Positions 6,064 to 13,253 of a stretch of 15,065 nt of DNA are shown here, piece after piece; the first letter of the stretch is position 1, and each line of letters opens with the position of its first letter. The translations under genes were made by a program, and so were the position numbers. Source of the stretch: CAZNEZ01 sp964572475 (GTDB taxonomy: Bacteria; Bacillota; Clostridia; Lachnospirales; Lachnospiraceae); NCBI GenBank assembly GCA_964572475.1, contig CAZNEZ010000051.1, forward strand, positions 1-15,065, written 5' to 3'. The notes below the pieces were generated by a model that worked only from the letters and a program-made list of their open reading frames with translations, had not been told where the DNA came from and did no database searches.

Positions 6064-6657
6064 ATGGCAGTCAATAGAGTTCCTGTTCTTAAAAGATGTA
6101 GATCTCTTGATTTAGATCCAGTCTTTTTAGGAATAGATAAAAAATCAACAAGACAATTGAGAAGAGCTAATAAAAAGTTAAGTGAATACGGCCTTCAGTT
6201 AAGAGAAAAACAGAAAGCAAAATTCATTTATGGTGTATTAGAAAAACCTTTTAAAAATTACTATGCAAAAGCTAAGAAAATGAATGGCATGACAGGTGAA
6301 AACCTCATGATTTTACTTGAACTTAGACTTGATAATGTTATTTTCCGTATGGGATATGCAAGAACAAGAAGAGAAGCAAGACAGATCGTAGATCATAAAC
6401 ATGTATTAGTTAATGGTAAATGTGTAAACATTCCTTCATACTTAGTAAAAGCTGGAGACATAATTGAAATAGCTGAAAAGCACAAAACATCACAGAGATA
6501 CAAAGACGTTCTTGACGCTACAAGCGGAAGAATGGTTCCTGAATGGCTTGATGTTGATCAGGAGAACCTTAAAGGTTCTATTAAAGAATTACCAGCCAGA
6601 GAAATCATTGACGTTCCAGTTAATGAAATGCTTATAGTCGAATTATACTCTAAATAA
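6064..6657 (+). CDS. rpsD: 30S ribosomal protein uS4
   Basis: This encodes uS4, 197 residues, a primary 16S rRNA-binding protein that starts assembly of the small-subunit body and limits decoding errors. The N-terminal segment has a single cysteine (Cys12) instead of the zinc-binding cysteine set, so this is the zinc-independent form. The S4 RNA-binding domain runs from about residue 88 to 150 with the signature LDNVIFRMGYARTRREARQ and VNGKCVNIPSY. AGGAGGTG (6049-6056) precedes the ATG. In Bacillus rpsD is away from this cluster; here it is in the alpha operon, where its product could feed back on the leader upstream of rpsM. Confidence 0.97.
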   Translation: MAVNRVPVLKRCRSLDLDPVFLGIDKKSTRQLRRANKKLSEYGLQLREKQKAKFIYGVLEKPFKNYYAKAKKMNGMTGENLMILLELRLDNVIFRMGYARTRREARQIVDHKHVLVNGKCVNIPSYLVKAGDIIEIAEKHKTSQRYKDVLDATSGRMVPEWLDVDQENLKGSIKELPAREIIDVPVNEMLIVELYSK

Positions 6658-6689
6658 TCCGACTAATCCAAAGAAGGAGGGGCTTTATA

Positions 6690-7649
6690 TTGTTCGATTT
6701 TGAAAAACCAAACATTGAGATAGTTGAAATCTCAGAAGACAAAACATATGGTAAGTTTGTAGTGGAACCTCTTGAAAGAGGTTATGGTACAACTCTTGGA
6801 AATTCATTAAGAAGAATAATGCTTTCATCATTACCAGGCGCAGCAGTAAGTCAGATAAAGATTGATGGTGTTCTTCATGAATTCAGTTTGATTCCTGGCG
6901 TAAAGGAAGATGTTTCTGAAATCATTATGAATATCAAGAAATTAGCCATCAAGAATACTAGTGAAACTAATGAGCCTAAAGTTGCTTACATTGAGTTTAG
7001 TGGCGAAGGCGTAGTTACAGCAGCTGATATTCAGACAGACCCTGATATTGAGATATTAAATCCTGATTTGGTTATAGCAACACTTAACGGTGGAGCTGAT
7101 AGCAAATTATATGTGGAACTCACGATTACTAGAGGTAGAGGATATGTTAGCTCAGATAAGAACAAGAGCGAAGACTTACCAATTGGTGTCATCGCAATTG
7201 ATTCAATCTACACACCTGTAGAGAGAGTTAATTTATCAGTTCAGAATACACGTGTTGGTCAAATCACAGATTTCGACAAGCTTACATTAGATGTATATAC
7301 AAACGGAACTTTAGAACCAGAAGAAGTTGTTAGTTTAGCAGCTAAGGTTCTAAGCGAACACCTTAGCCTTTTCATCAATCTTTCAGAAAATGCAAAAGTT
7401 GCAGAGATTATGGTTGATAGAGTTGATGAAGAAAAAGGCAAAGTGTTAGAAATGAACATTGACGAATTAGAATTATCTGTACGTTCTTATAATTGTTTAA
7501 AGAGAGCTGGAATCAATACTGTTGAGGAGTTAACAAATAGAACTCCAGAAGATATGATGAAGGTTAGAAACCTCGGACGTAAGTCACTTGAGGAAGTACT
7601 TAATAAATTAAAAGATCTTGGATTACAGTTAAATCCTAACGAAGATTAA
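6690..7649 (+). CDS. rpoA: DNA-directed RNA polymerase alpha subunit (TTG start)
   Basis: This encodes RNA polymerase alpha, 319 residues, which dimerises to nucleate the core enzyme. The N-terminal domain (about 1-230) has the dimerisation segment VEPLERGYGTTLGNSLRRIM and the LPGAAV and IDGVLHEFS motifs. After a flexible linker, the C-terminal domain (about 250-310) contains ELELSVRSYNCLKRAGINTV and RNLGRKSLEEV, the surface that contacts UP-element DNA and activators. The start is TTG at 6690: AAGGAGG at 6674-6680 is correctly spaced, there is no upstream ATG or GTG that fits, and the protein begins FDFEKPNIE like its family. It follows rpsD by 32 bases. Confidence 0.97.
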   Translation: MFDFEKPNIEIVEISEDKTYGKFVVEPLERGYGTTLGNSLRRIMLSSLPGAAVSQIKIDGVLHEFSLIPGVKEDVSEIIMNIKKLAIKNTSETNEPKVAYIEFSGEGVVTAADIQTDPDIEILNPDLVIATLNGGADSKLYVELTITRGRGYVSSDKNKSEDLPIGVIAIDSIYTPVERVNLSVQNTRVGQITDFDKLTLDVYTNGTLEPEEVVSLAAKVLSEHLSLFINLSENAKVAEIMVDRVDEEKGKVLEMNIDELELSVRSYNCLKRAGINTVEELTNRTPEDMMKVRNLGRKSLEEVLNKLKDLGLQLNPNED

Positions 7650-7675
7650 TTCATTAGTCTAAAAGGAGGTAAAAA

Positions 7676-8212
7676 ATGGCTGGATATAGAAAACTCGGCA
7701 GAACTGCAAGCCAGAGAAAGGCATTAATCAGAAGCCAGGTAACTAGTTTACTTTTTAATGGCAAAATTGTAACAACTGAAGCAAAAGCTAAAGAAATTCG
7801 CAAGGTTGCCGAAGGATTAATAGCTACAGCAGTAAAAGAAAAGGACAACTTTGAAGAAGTTACAGTTCAGGCAAAAGTTGCTCGTAAAGATAAAGATGGA
7901 AACAGAGTAAAGGAAGTTGTTGATGGCAAGAAAGTTACAGTTTACGATGTTGTTGATAAGACAATAAAGAAAGACAAACCTTCACGTCTTCATGCAAGAA
8001 GAGAAATGCTCAAAGTTCTTTACACAGTAAAGGATGTTCCTACAGCAGCAGCTGGTAAAAAAGCTAACACTAAAACTGTTGACTTAGCAGATAAGTTATT
8101 CAATGAATATGCACCAAAATATGCTGATCGTAATGGCGGTTATACAAGAATCGTTAAAATTGGTCAACGTAAAGGTGATGCAGCATTAGAAGTTGTACTT
8201 GAATTAGTATAA
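7676..8212 (+). CDS. rplQ: 50S ribosomal protein bL17 with internal insertion
   Basis: This encodes bL17, which lies near the peptide exit tunnel on the large subunit. The normal family segments are present: GYRKLGRTASQRKALIRSQV at the start, TTEAKAKEIRKVAEGLI, LHARRE (105-110) and the end GGYTRIVKIGQRKGDAALEV. The protein is 178 residues instead of about 120. The extra length is a charged, lysine-rich insertion at about residues 54-104, between the second helix and LHARRE. The frame continues without a stop and the flanks are intact, so this looks like a genuine expansion rather than a frameshift. AAGGAGGT (7663-7670) precedes the ATG. It is the last gene of the alpha operon and is followed by an intrinsic terminator. 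Confidence 0.97.
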   Translation: MAGYRKLGRTASQRKALIRSQVTSLLFNGKIVTTEAKAKEIRKVAEGLIATAVKEKDNFEEVTVQAKVARKDKDGNRVKEVVDGKKVTVYDVVDKTIKKDKPSRLHARREMLKVLYTVKDVPTAAAGKKANTKTVDLADKLFNEYAPKYADRNGGYTRIVKIGQRKGDAALEVVLELV

Positions 8213-8237
8213 TTTAGCTTTGTTATAGCATAAATAT

Positions 8238-8267
8238 TCCGGTACGCATTTGGTGTACCGGATTTTT
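8238..8267 (+). terminator. Intrinsic terminator of the alpha operon
   Basis: TCCGGTACGC (8238-8247) pairs with GGTGTACCGGA (8253-8262), a ten-pair GC-rich stem with one G-U pair and a 5-base loop. A run of five T (8263-8267) follows at once. It begins 25 bases after the rplQ stop and ends 22 bases before the next start codon, leaving no room for a separate promoter between terminator and patatin gene. Confidence 0.88.
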
Positions 8268-8289
8268 GCGTTACGATTGGAGGTATAGA

Positions 8290-9156
8290 ATGGACAAGAA
8301 AGGACTTGTGTTAGAAGGCGGAGGAATGCGTGGTATATATACAGCCGGAGTCTTAGATGCATTTCATGATGAAAATCTTTCGTTTGATGGAATTATAGGA
8401 GTATCTGCAGGTGCACTGCATGGTAGTGATTATGCGTCCAATCAACCGGGAAGAAATCTTACAATTAATACGAAGTATCTTCATGATAAAAGATATCTAA
8501 GTTTTAGATCATTGTTAAAGACAGGAGATATATTTGGAGCAGATTTTTGCTACAATAAAATACCAAACGAATTAGAGCCATTTGATTATGATACATTTAA
8601 GAATAAGCAATCTAAATTCTATGTTGTCTGTACAGATGTGAAAACTGGAAAAGCTGAATACATTGAGTGCAGTGATATGCGCGAAGACATGGATTATATG
8701 AGAGCTTCAGCAAGTCTTCCGTTATTCTCTAAAAATGTTAGTATTAAAGATAAAATATATCTTGATGGTGGGATGGCAGACAGCATTCCGGTTATTCAAT
8801 TTGAAAAAATGGGATATAATAAGCAAATTGTTGTATTGACTCAACCTCTTGAATACCGCAAAAAAAGGAATAAGCTAATACCTGTATTTAAGGTTAAATA
8901 CAGAAAATATAAGAAATTTATTGAAGCAACAGCAAATAGACATATTATGTACAACAATACACTTGATATCATAAGGCAAAAAGAGCTTGCAGGTGAAATA
9001 ATAGTTATTAGACCAGAAAAATCGCTTGGAATAGGAAGGCTGGAGAAGGATATTGAGAAGTTGCAAGGTGCATATGAGACTGGAAGACAGGATGCCATTA
9101 AACTGATGCCTAAGATAAAGGAATATCTACAATTTAACGTAAATAGTGAAATATAA
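8290..9156 (+). CDS. Patatin-like phospholipase family protein
   Basis: This is a putative serine lipid acyl hydrolase, 288 residues, cytosolic, with no signal peptide or membrane segment. The oxyanion motif GGGMRG is at residues 10-15, the nucleophile elbow GVSAG at 37-41 gives Ser39, and the catalytic Asp159 is in DGG (159-161). This Ser-Asp dyad is the hallmark of patatins. Residues 165-288 follow the pattern of YjjU-type bacterial patatins, with a helical C-terminus (GAYETGRQDA). The natural substrate is unknown. The frame is open from a TTG at 8266, inside the terminator T-run, but the ATG at 8290 is chosen because GGAGGT (8279-8284) is 5 bases upstream and the protein then starts directly at the first beta strand. 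It may depend on read-through from rplQ. Confidence 0.9.
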   Translation: MDKKGLVLEGGGMRGIYTAGVLDAFHDENLSFDGIIGVSAGALHGSDYASNQPGRNLTINTKYLHDKRYLSFRSLLKTGDIFGADFCYNKIPNELEPFDYDTFKNKQSKFYVVCTDVKTGKAEYIECSDMREDMDYMRASASLPLFSKNVSIKDKIYLDGGMADSIPVIQFEKMGYNKQIVVLTQPLEYRKKRNKLIPVFKVKYRKYKKFIEATANRHIMYNNTLDIIRQKELAGEIIVIRPEKSLGIGRLEKDIEKLQGAYETGRQDAIKLMPKIKEYLQFNVNSEI

Positions 9157-9240
9157 AGTTTTCATTCACAAGGTTGAGCTACACCAAACTTGTGCCATAA
9201 GATATTCATAAAAAATAGTTGTAGCATGGAGGCAAATATC

Positions 9241-10419
9241 ATGAGTAATATTGATAATTTAAGAGATTTGGCAATTATAGTTATTGCCGCAAAGTGTTGT
9301 GGACTTATTGCAAGAAAGCTTAAGGCACCACAGGTAGTAGGAGAGATAATTGCAGGTCTTTTAGTTGGACCTAGTGTATTTGGACTTGTTAATCAAAGTG
9401 ATTTTCTTGTACAAATGGCTGAATTAGGGGTAATCCTGCTTATGTTTTCAGCGGGATTAGGAACAGATCTTCACGATTTGTTAAAGACTGGACCAAAGGC
9501 TTTTTTAATAGCCTGTGTAGGTGTATTTGTTCCATTAGTTGGTGGATACTTCCTGTATTCAGCATTTTATGGATTTGCGCCATCTGGCAGTGATGATTTT
9601 TATAAGGCAATATTTATTGGAACAATAATGACGGCAACTTCTGTTAGTATTACAGTTCAGACTTTGAGGGAACTTGGACATCTTAAAGGAACTGTTGGAA
9701 CAACAATATTAAGTGCGGCCATTATAGATGATGTTATTGGAATTATTGTATTAACATTTGTAATTGGATTCAAGAATCCTGATTCTAAACCAACTACAGT
9801 AATAATTAACACAGTTCTATTTTTTGTATTTGCAATTGTTGTTGGAATAATAGCTTATTATATATTTAAGTTCTTTAATAAAAAGTACCCACATCAAAGG
9901 CGTATACCTATTTGGGGACTTGCGTTATGTTTAGTTTTTGCTTATGTTGCTGAAAAATATTTTGGAATTGCAGATATTACAGGAGCATATATTGCGGGTA
10001 TTATTCTGTGCAACATTAGAGACTCAGAGTATATAGCTGAGAAAATGGATATTAGTTCATATATGTTTTTTGGACCTGTATTTTTTGCAAGTATAGGTCT
10101 TAAAACGGATATAAGTGGTATAAATGCAAGTATATTAATATTTTCTATCGCATTTGTACTAGTAGCATTACTTACAAAAATCATTGGCTGTGGGTTATGT
10201 GCTAAACTTCTTAGATTTTCAAATAAGGATTCTATGAAGGTAGGAGTTGGAATGATGACTAGAGGTGAGGTTGCTCTTATCGTCGCCCAAAAGGGACTAT
10301 CTGTACAAATGTTGACACCTGTTTATTTTACATCGGTTATCTTATTAATTATTTTTTCTTCAATAGCAACTCCTATTATTATGAAGCTATTATATAAGGG
10401 CGAAGCCGCAGAAGTGTAA
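9241..10419 (+). CDS. CPA2-family cation/proton antiporter
   Basis: This is an integral membrane transporter of 392 residues with 12-13 hydrophobic segments, related to NapA/KefB-type monovalent cation:proton antiporters. The first helix pair holds PQVVGEIIAGLLVGPSVFG, the family signature. The ion-binding helix carries two adjacent aspartates, Asp163-Asp164 (AAIIDDVIG), and the later DITGAYIAGI and GMMTRGEVALIVA segments are also conserved. There is no C-terminal TrkA-N/KTN domain, so it is not a full glutathione-gated Kef system. The cation (Na+ or K+) cannot be told from sequence. An in-frame ATG at 9226 overlaps the ribosome site GGAGG (9228-9232), so the ATG at 9241 is chosen. It lies 84 bases after the patatin gene. 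Confidence 0.9.
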   Translation: MSNIDNLRDLAIIVIAAKCCGLIARKLKAPQVVGEIIAGLLVGPSVFGLVNQSDFLVQMAELGVILLMFSAGLGTDLHDLLKTGPKAFLIACVGVFVPLVGGYFLYSAFYGFAPSGSDDFYKAIFIGTIMTATSVSITVQTLRELGHLKGTVGTTILSAAIIDDVIGIIVLTFVIGFKNPDSKPTTVIINTVLFFVFAIVVGIIAYYIFKFFNKKYPHQRRIPIWGLALCLVFAYVAEKYFGIADITGAYIAGIILCNIRDSEYIAEKMDISSYMFFGPVFFASIGLKTDISGINASILIFSIAFVLVALLTKIIGCGLCAKLLRFSNKDSMKVGVGMMTRGEVALIVAQKGLSVQMLTPVYFTSVILLIIFSSIATPIIMKLLYKGEAAEV

Positions 10420-10420
10420 T

Positions 10421-10449
10421 TGTGAAAAAATAAACACATGATTTTCACA
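10421..10449 (+). repeat. Inverted repeat directly after the antiporter stop
   Basis: TGTGAAAA (10421-10428) and TTTTCACA (10442-10449) are perfect complements separated by 13 bases. The stem starts one base after the TAA. No T-run follows, so it is probably an RNA-stabilising 3' hairpin rather than a terminator. It is the first of several hairpins in the 233-base gap before the ECF genes. Confidence 0.45.
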
Positions 10450-10483
10450 GAAAGATGCATATTTGAACAAACAAAGTTCACAT

Positions 10484-10527
10484 AGGGAGGTTATATTATA
10501 ACCATCAAAGAAAAGCAAACATCTTTG
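10484..10527 (+). promoter_or_regulatory. Palindrome and hairpin cluster with SD-like AGGGAGG
   Basis: AGGGAGG (10484-10490) overlaps a perfect 15-base palindrome, GGTTATATTATAACC (10489-10503). Next, CAAAGA (10506-10511) pairs with TCTTTG (10522-10527) around a 10-base loop. AGGGAGG looks like a strong ribosome site but no ATG, GTG or TTG lies at the right distance. It is exactly complementary to CCTCCCT at 10575-10581 inside the downstream terminator, so a long-range pairing could compete with the final terminator hairpin. Role unknown. Confidence 0.4.
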
Positions 10528-10553
10528 TTAATATAAATATTTTTTTCATAACT

Positions 10554-10600
10554 GGAGCTACGAAAGTAGCTCCTCCTCCCTTTTATAGGGCTTTTTTTCT
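10554..10600 (+). terminator. Intrinsic terminator of the patatin-antiporter unit
   Basis: GGAGCTAC (10554-10561) and GTAGCTCC (10566-10573) form a perfect 8-pair stem with a GAAA tetraloop. A second short hairpin, CCCT (10578-10581) with AGGG (10587-10590), leads into seven T (10592-10598) and CTT. The double-hairpin layout with a clear T-run is a good terminator. It separates the antiporter from the ECF operon, whose promoter starts at its 3' edge. Confidence 0.85.
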
Positions 10601-10628
10601 TGCAAATATGAATTAAATAATATACAAT
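10600..10628 (+). promoter_or_regulatory. Vegetative promoter of the ecfA1-ecfA2-ecfT-truA operon
   Basis: TTGCAA (10600-10605) and TACAAT (10623-10628) are separated by exactly 17 bases, matching four and five of six consensus positions. Transcription would start near 10635, only 18-27 bases before ecfA1. The site lies right after the terminator, the arrangement expected for an independent downstream operon. Confidence 0.65.
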
Positions 10629-10661
10629 ATCCTAAATGCAAATATAGAATGGATGATAATA

Positions 10662-11579
10662 GTGAATATAATAGAAGCGAAGAATCTTGTACATGATTTT
10701 ATAGATATAGATGATGAAAATGATAAAAAAGAAGTTAACAGGGCCCTTGATGATGTTAATATCTCAATTGAGGAAGGAAGCTTTGTAGCTGTTCTGGGTC
10801 ACAATGGCTCAGGTAAGTCAACATTTGCAAGGCATATTAATGCACTTTTAATGCCAACTGATGGAAATATAACGGTTGATGGTATGAATACTCAGGATAA
10901 AGAAAATCTATGGAATATTAGACAGAATGCGGGTATGGTATTTCAGAATCCTGATAATCAGATAATTGGAACGGTTGTAGAAGAGGACGTTGGCTTTGGA
11001 CCAGAGAATATTGGAATTCCAACTGAAGGTATATGGATAAGGGTTAAAAATGCATTAAAGATTGTTGGAATGACTGCTTATAGGAAGCATTCTCCTAATA
11101 AGCTTTCTGGCGGACAAAAGCAGAGAGTTGCTATAGCGGGTGTGGTTGCAATGAAACCTAAATGTATTATAATGGATGAGCCAACAGCAATGCTTGATCC
11201 GATTGGAAGACAAGAAGTGTTAGAGGCAGTGCATAAGCTTAATAAAGAGGATAAAGTGACTGTCATCTTAATAACACATTATATGAATGAAGTAATCGAT
11301 GCAGATAAGGTATTTGTTATGGATAAAGGAAAAGTTGTGATTGAAGGAACACCACGAGAGGTCTTTGAAGATGTTGAAAAAATTAAAGCCCTTGGACTTG
11401 ATGTTCCACAGGTTACTGAAGTTGCATATAGAATGAGAAGGGCAGGATTAAATATGCCTAAAACAGTTCTTAGTATAGAAGAGTTTACTGATGCTGTGAA
11501 GAAAATAGTTAAAGATGATTTAGGTAATGTATCAAGGCAACAGGAAATTAATTCAGAGGTGAATGAAAATGAGCATTAA
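10662..11579 (+). CDS. ecfA1: Energy-coupling factor transporter ATPase EcfA1
   Basis: This is one of the two ATPases of an energy-coupling-factor importer, which takes up vitamins or trace metals with the help of separate substrate-binding S proteins. Numbered from the GTG at 10662 (305 residues), Walker A GHNGSGKST is at 46-54, a Q-loop is in VFQNPDNQIIG, the ABC signature LSGGQ is at 148-152 and Walker B ends with Asp172-Glu173, followed by a switch histidine in LITHYMNE. The GTG is preferred because homologues begin M-x-IIEA and GGA lies 8 bases upstream; an ATG at 10653 would add three residues. The 3' end overlaps ecfA2. Confidence 0.93.
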   Translation: MNIIEAKNLVHDFIDIDDENDKKEVNRALDDVNISIEEGSFVAVLGHNGSGKSTFARHINALLMPTDGNITVDGMNTQDKENLWNIRQNAGMVFQNPDNQIIGTVVEEDVGFGPENIGIPTEGIWIRVKNALKIVGMTAYRKHSPNKLSGGQKQRVAIAGVVAMKPKCIIMDEPTAMLDPIGRQEVLEAVHKLNKEDKVTVILITHYMNEVIDADKVFVMDKGKVVIEGTPREVFEDVEKIKALGLDVPQVTEVAYRMRRAGLNMPKTVLSIEEFTDAVKKIVKDDLGNVSRQQEINSEVNENEH

Positions 11580-12420
11580 ACTTGAAGATGTTAATTACAT
11601 TTATGGCAGTGGAACTGCCTATGAGATTCATGCTCTTAAGGATATTAATATTCAAATAAATGATGGCGAATTTATTGGAATTATTGGACATACTGGCTCA
11701 GGCAAATCAACACTTATTCAACATTTGGATGGTCTGATTAAGGCTAGTAGCGGAGACATTTTGTATAATGGCGAAAATATTTATGGCAAAGATTATAAGA
11801 TGACAGTTTTAAGGCAAAAGGTTGGATTAGTTTTTCAATATCCAGAATATCAGCTATTTGAGAATACGGTATTAGAAGATGTGTGCTTTGGACCTAAAAA
11901 CCTTGGGCTTTCTGATGAAGAATCAAAAAAGCGGGCAATAGAAGCATTAAACCTTACAGGTGTTACACAAGATTTATTTGAAAAAAGCCCATTTGAGTTG
12001 TCAGGTGGAGAAAAGAGAAGGGTTGCTATTGCTGGTGTCATTGCAATGAAGCCTGAAGTTTTGATTCTAGATGAGCCAACAGCGGGCTTAGACCCTATGG
12101 GAAGGGACCTTATTCTCGGTCAGATTAGCAGACTGCATGAAGAAATGGGGATTACTGTTATTCTTGTGTCACACAGTATGGAGGATATAGCAAAATATGT
12201 TTCCAGACTTATTGTTATGAATAAAGGTGAAGTGTTGTATGATGAAACACCTCGCGAAGTATTTATGCATTTTAAAGAATTAGAAGCTATAGGGCTTGCA
12301 GCACCACAGGTTACATATCTTATGCATGCACTTAACGAATCTGGTATAGCTGTGCAAAAAGATGCAACTACAGTAGATGAGGCATTTGAGGACATTATGA
12401 AATTCCTTAAGAAAGGTTAA
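11569..12420 (+). CDS. ecfA2: Energy-coupling factor transporter ATPase EcfA2
   Basis: This is the second ATPase of the ECF module, 283 residues, which pairs with EcfA1 to drive EcfT. Walker A GHTGSGKST is at 40-48, the Q-loop lies in VFQYPEYQLFENTV, the signature LSGGE is at 144-148 and Walker B ends with Asp168-Glu169, with the switch histidine in LVSHSMED. LSGGEKRR in place of LSGGQKQR distinguishes it from EcfA1. An ATG also lies at 11563, but AGAGGTG (11555-11561) is better spaced for the ATG at 11569 and the protein then begins MSIKLEDV as in the family. It overlaps ecfA1 by 11 bases, and ecfT begins 2 bases after its stop. Confidence 0.93.
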   Translation: MSIKLEDVNYIYGSGTAYEIHALKDINIQINDGEFIGIIGHTGSGKSTLIQHLDGLIKASSGDILYNGENIYGKDYKMTVLRQKVGLVFQYPEYQLFENTVLEDVCFGPKNLGLSDEESKKRAIEALNLTGVTQDLFEKSPFELSGGEKRRVAIAGVIAMKPEVLILDEPTAGLDPMGRDLILGQISRLHEEMGITVILVSHSMEDIAKYVSRLIVMNKGEVLYDETPREVFMHFKELEAIGLAAPQVTYLMHALNESGIAVQKDATTVDEAFEDIMKFLKKG

Positions 12421-12422
12421 TT

Positions 12423-13226
12423 ATGTTAAGAGATATAACTATTGGACAGTATTATCCGTCCAATTCATTTATACACAGGCTTGATCCAAGAACTAAATTA
12501 TTTGGTACGATGATTTTTCTTATATCGCTGTTTGTAACAAGCAGTGTGCTGGCATATGCGGTTGCCACAGTATTTCTGGTATTTGTTATATACAAATCAA
12601 GAGTTCCATTTGGATATATGGTAAAAGGTCTGAAAGCGATTATTATGCTTTTAATGTTTAGTGTGGTATTTACCTTATTTTTGACTCCCGGTAAAGAAAT
12701 ATTTTCCTGGTGGATATTTACATTAACTGTAGAAGGTATCGAGAAGTCTGGATTTATCGCTGTAAGGCTCATATACTTGATTTTAGGCTCTACAATCATG
12801 ACACTGACAACTACACCTAATGATTTGGCGGATGGGCTGGAAAAGGCATTTAGACCACTTACACATATTAGAGTACCTGTCCACGAGATTGCAATGATGA
12901 TGTCTATAGCATTTAGGTTTATTCCTATTCTGTTAGAAGAGACTGATAAGATAATGAAGGCTCAGATGGCAAGAGGCGCAGACTTTGAATCAGGCGGACT
13001 TATTAAAAAGGCAAAGGGATTGATTCCTCTTATTGTGCCACTTGTTGTTTCGGCGATAAAAAGAGCAATGGACCTTGCAACTGCTATGGAAGCACGTTGC
13101 TATCAAGGTGGTGTTGGCAGGACTAAGATGAAGCCACTTCATTATGAAAAAATGGATTACTTGGTGTATATTACTTTTGTAATATATTTGGGAATTATGA
13201 TAGCAACTAAATTTGTAAGCATATAG
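12423..13226 (+). CDS. ecfT: Energy-coupling factor transmembrane protein EcfT
   Basis: This is the membrane scaffold of the ECF importer, 267 residues, which links the two ATPases to exchangeable S components. It starts with the family segment QYYPSNSFIHRLDPRTKLFG and has hydrophobic segments near residues 28-60, 75-95, 112-130 and 245-265. Two coupling helices carry the Ala-Arg-x motifs that dock into the ATPases: ARG with Arg184 (QMARGADF) and ARC with Arg225 (MEARCYQGG). The ribosome site AAAGGT (12412-12417) lies inside the end of ecfA2. No S-component gene is in the window, so this is probably the shared group II module serving S proteins encoded elsewhere. Confidence 0.94.
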   Translation: MLRDITIGQYYPSNSFIHRLDPRTKLFGTMIFLISLFVTSSVLAYAVATVFLVFVIYKSRVPFGYMVKGLKAIIMLLMFSVVFTLFLTPGKEIFSWWIFTLTVEGIEKSGFIAVRLIYLILGSTIMTLTTTPNDLADGLEKAFRPLTHIRVPVHEIAMMMSIAFRFIPILLEETDKIMKAQMARGADFESGGLIKKAKGLIPLIVPLVVSAIKRAMDLATAMEARCYQGGVGRTKMKPLHYEKMDYLVYITFVIYLGIMIATKFVSI

Positions 13227-13253
13227 ACAAAATGTATAAAGGAAAGACATAAT

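Noticed and set aside
9167..9194. Terminator hairpin CACAAG/CTTGTG between the patatin and antiporter genes
   Set aside because: The stem is only six pairs plus three after a mismatch and no T-run follows. A weak TTGAGC-18-TAAGAT promoter match overlapping it is also too poor to call.
10484..10536. A short leader peptide after AGGGAGG, starting at an ATT codon and ending at TAA 10534
   Set aside because: It would need a very rare ATT start; no ATG, GTG or TTG is suitably spaced, and the composition is unremarkable.
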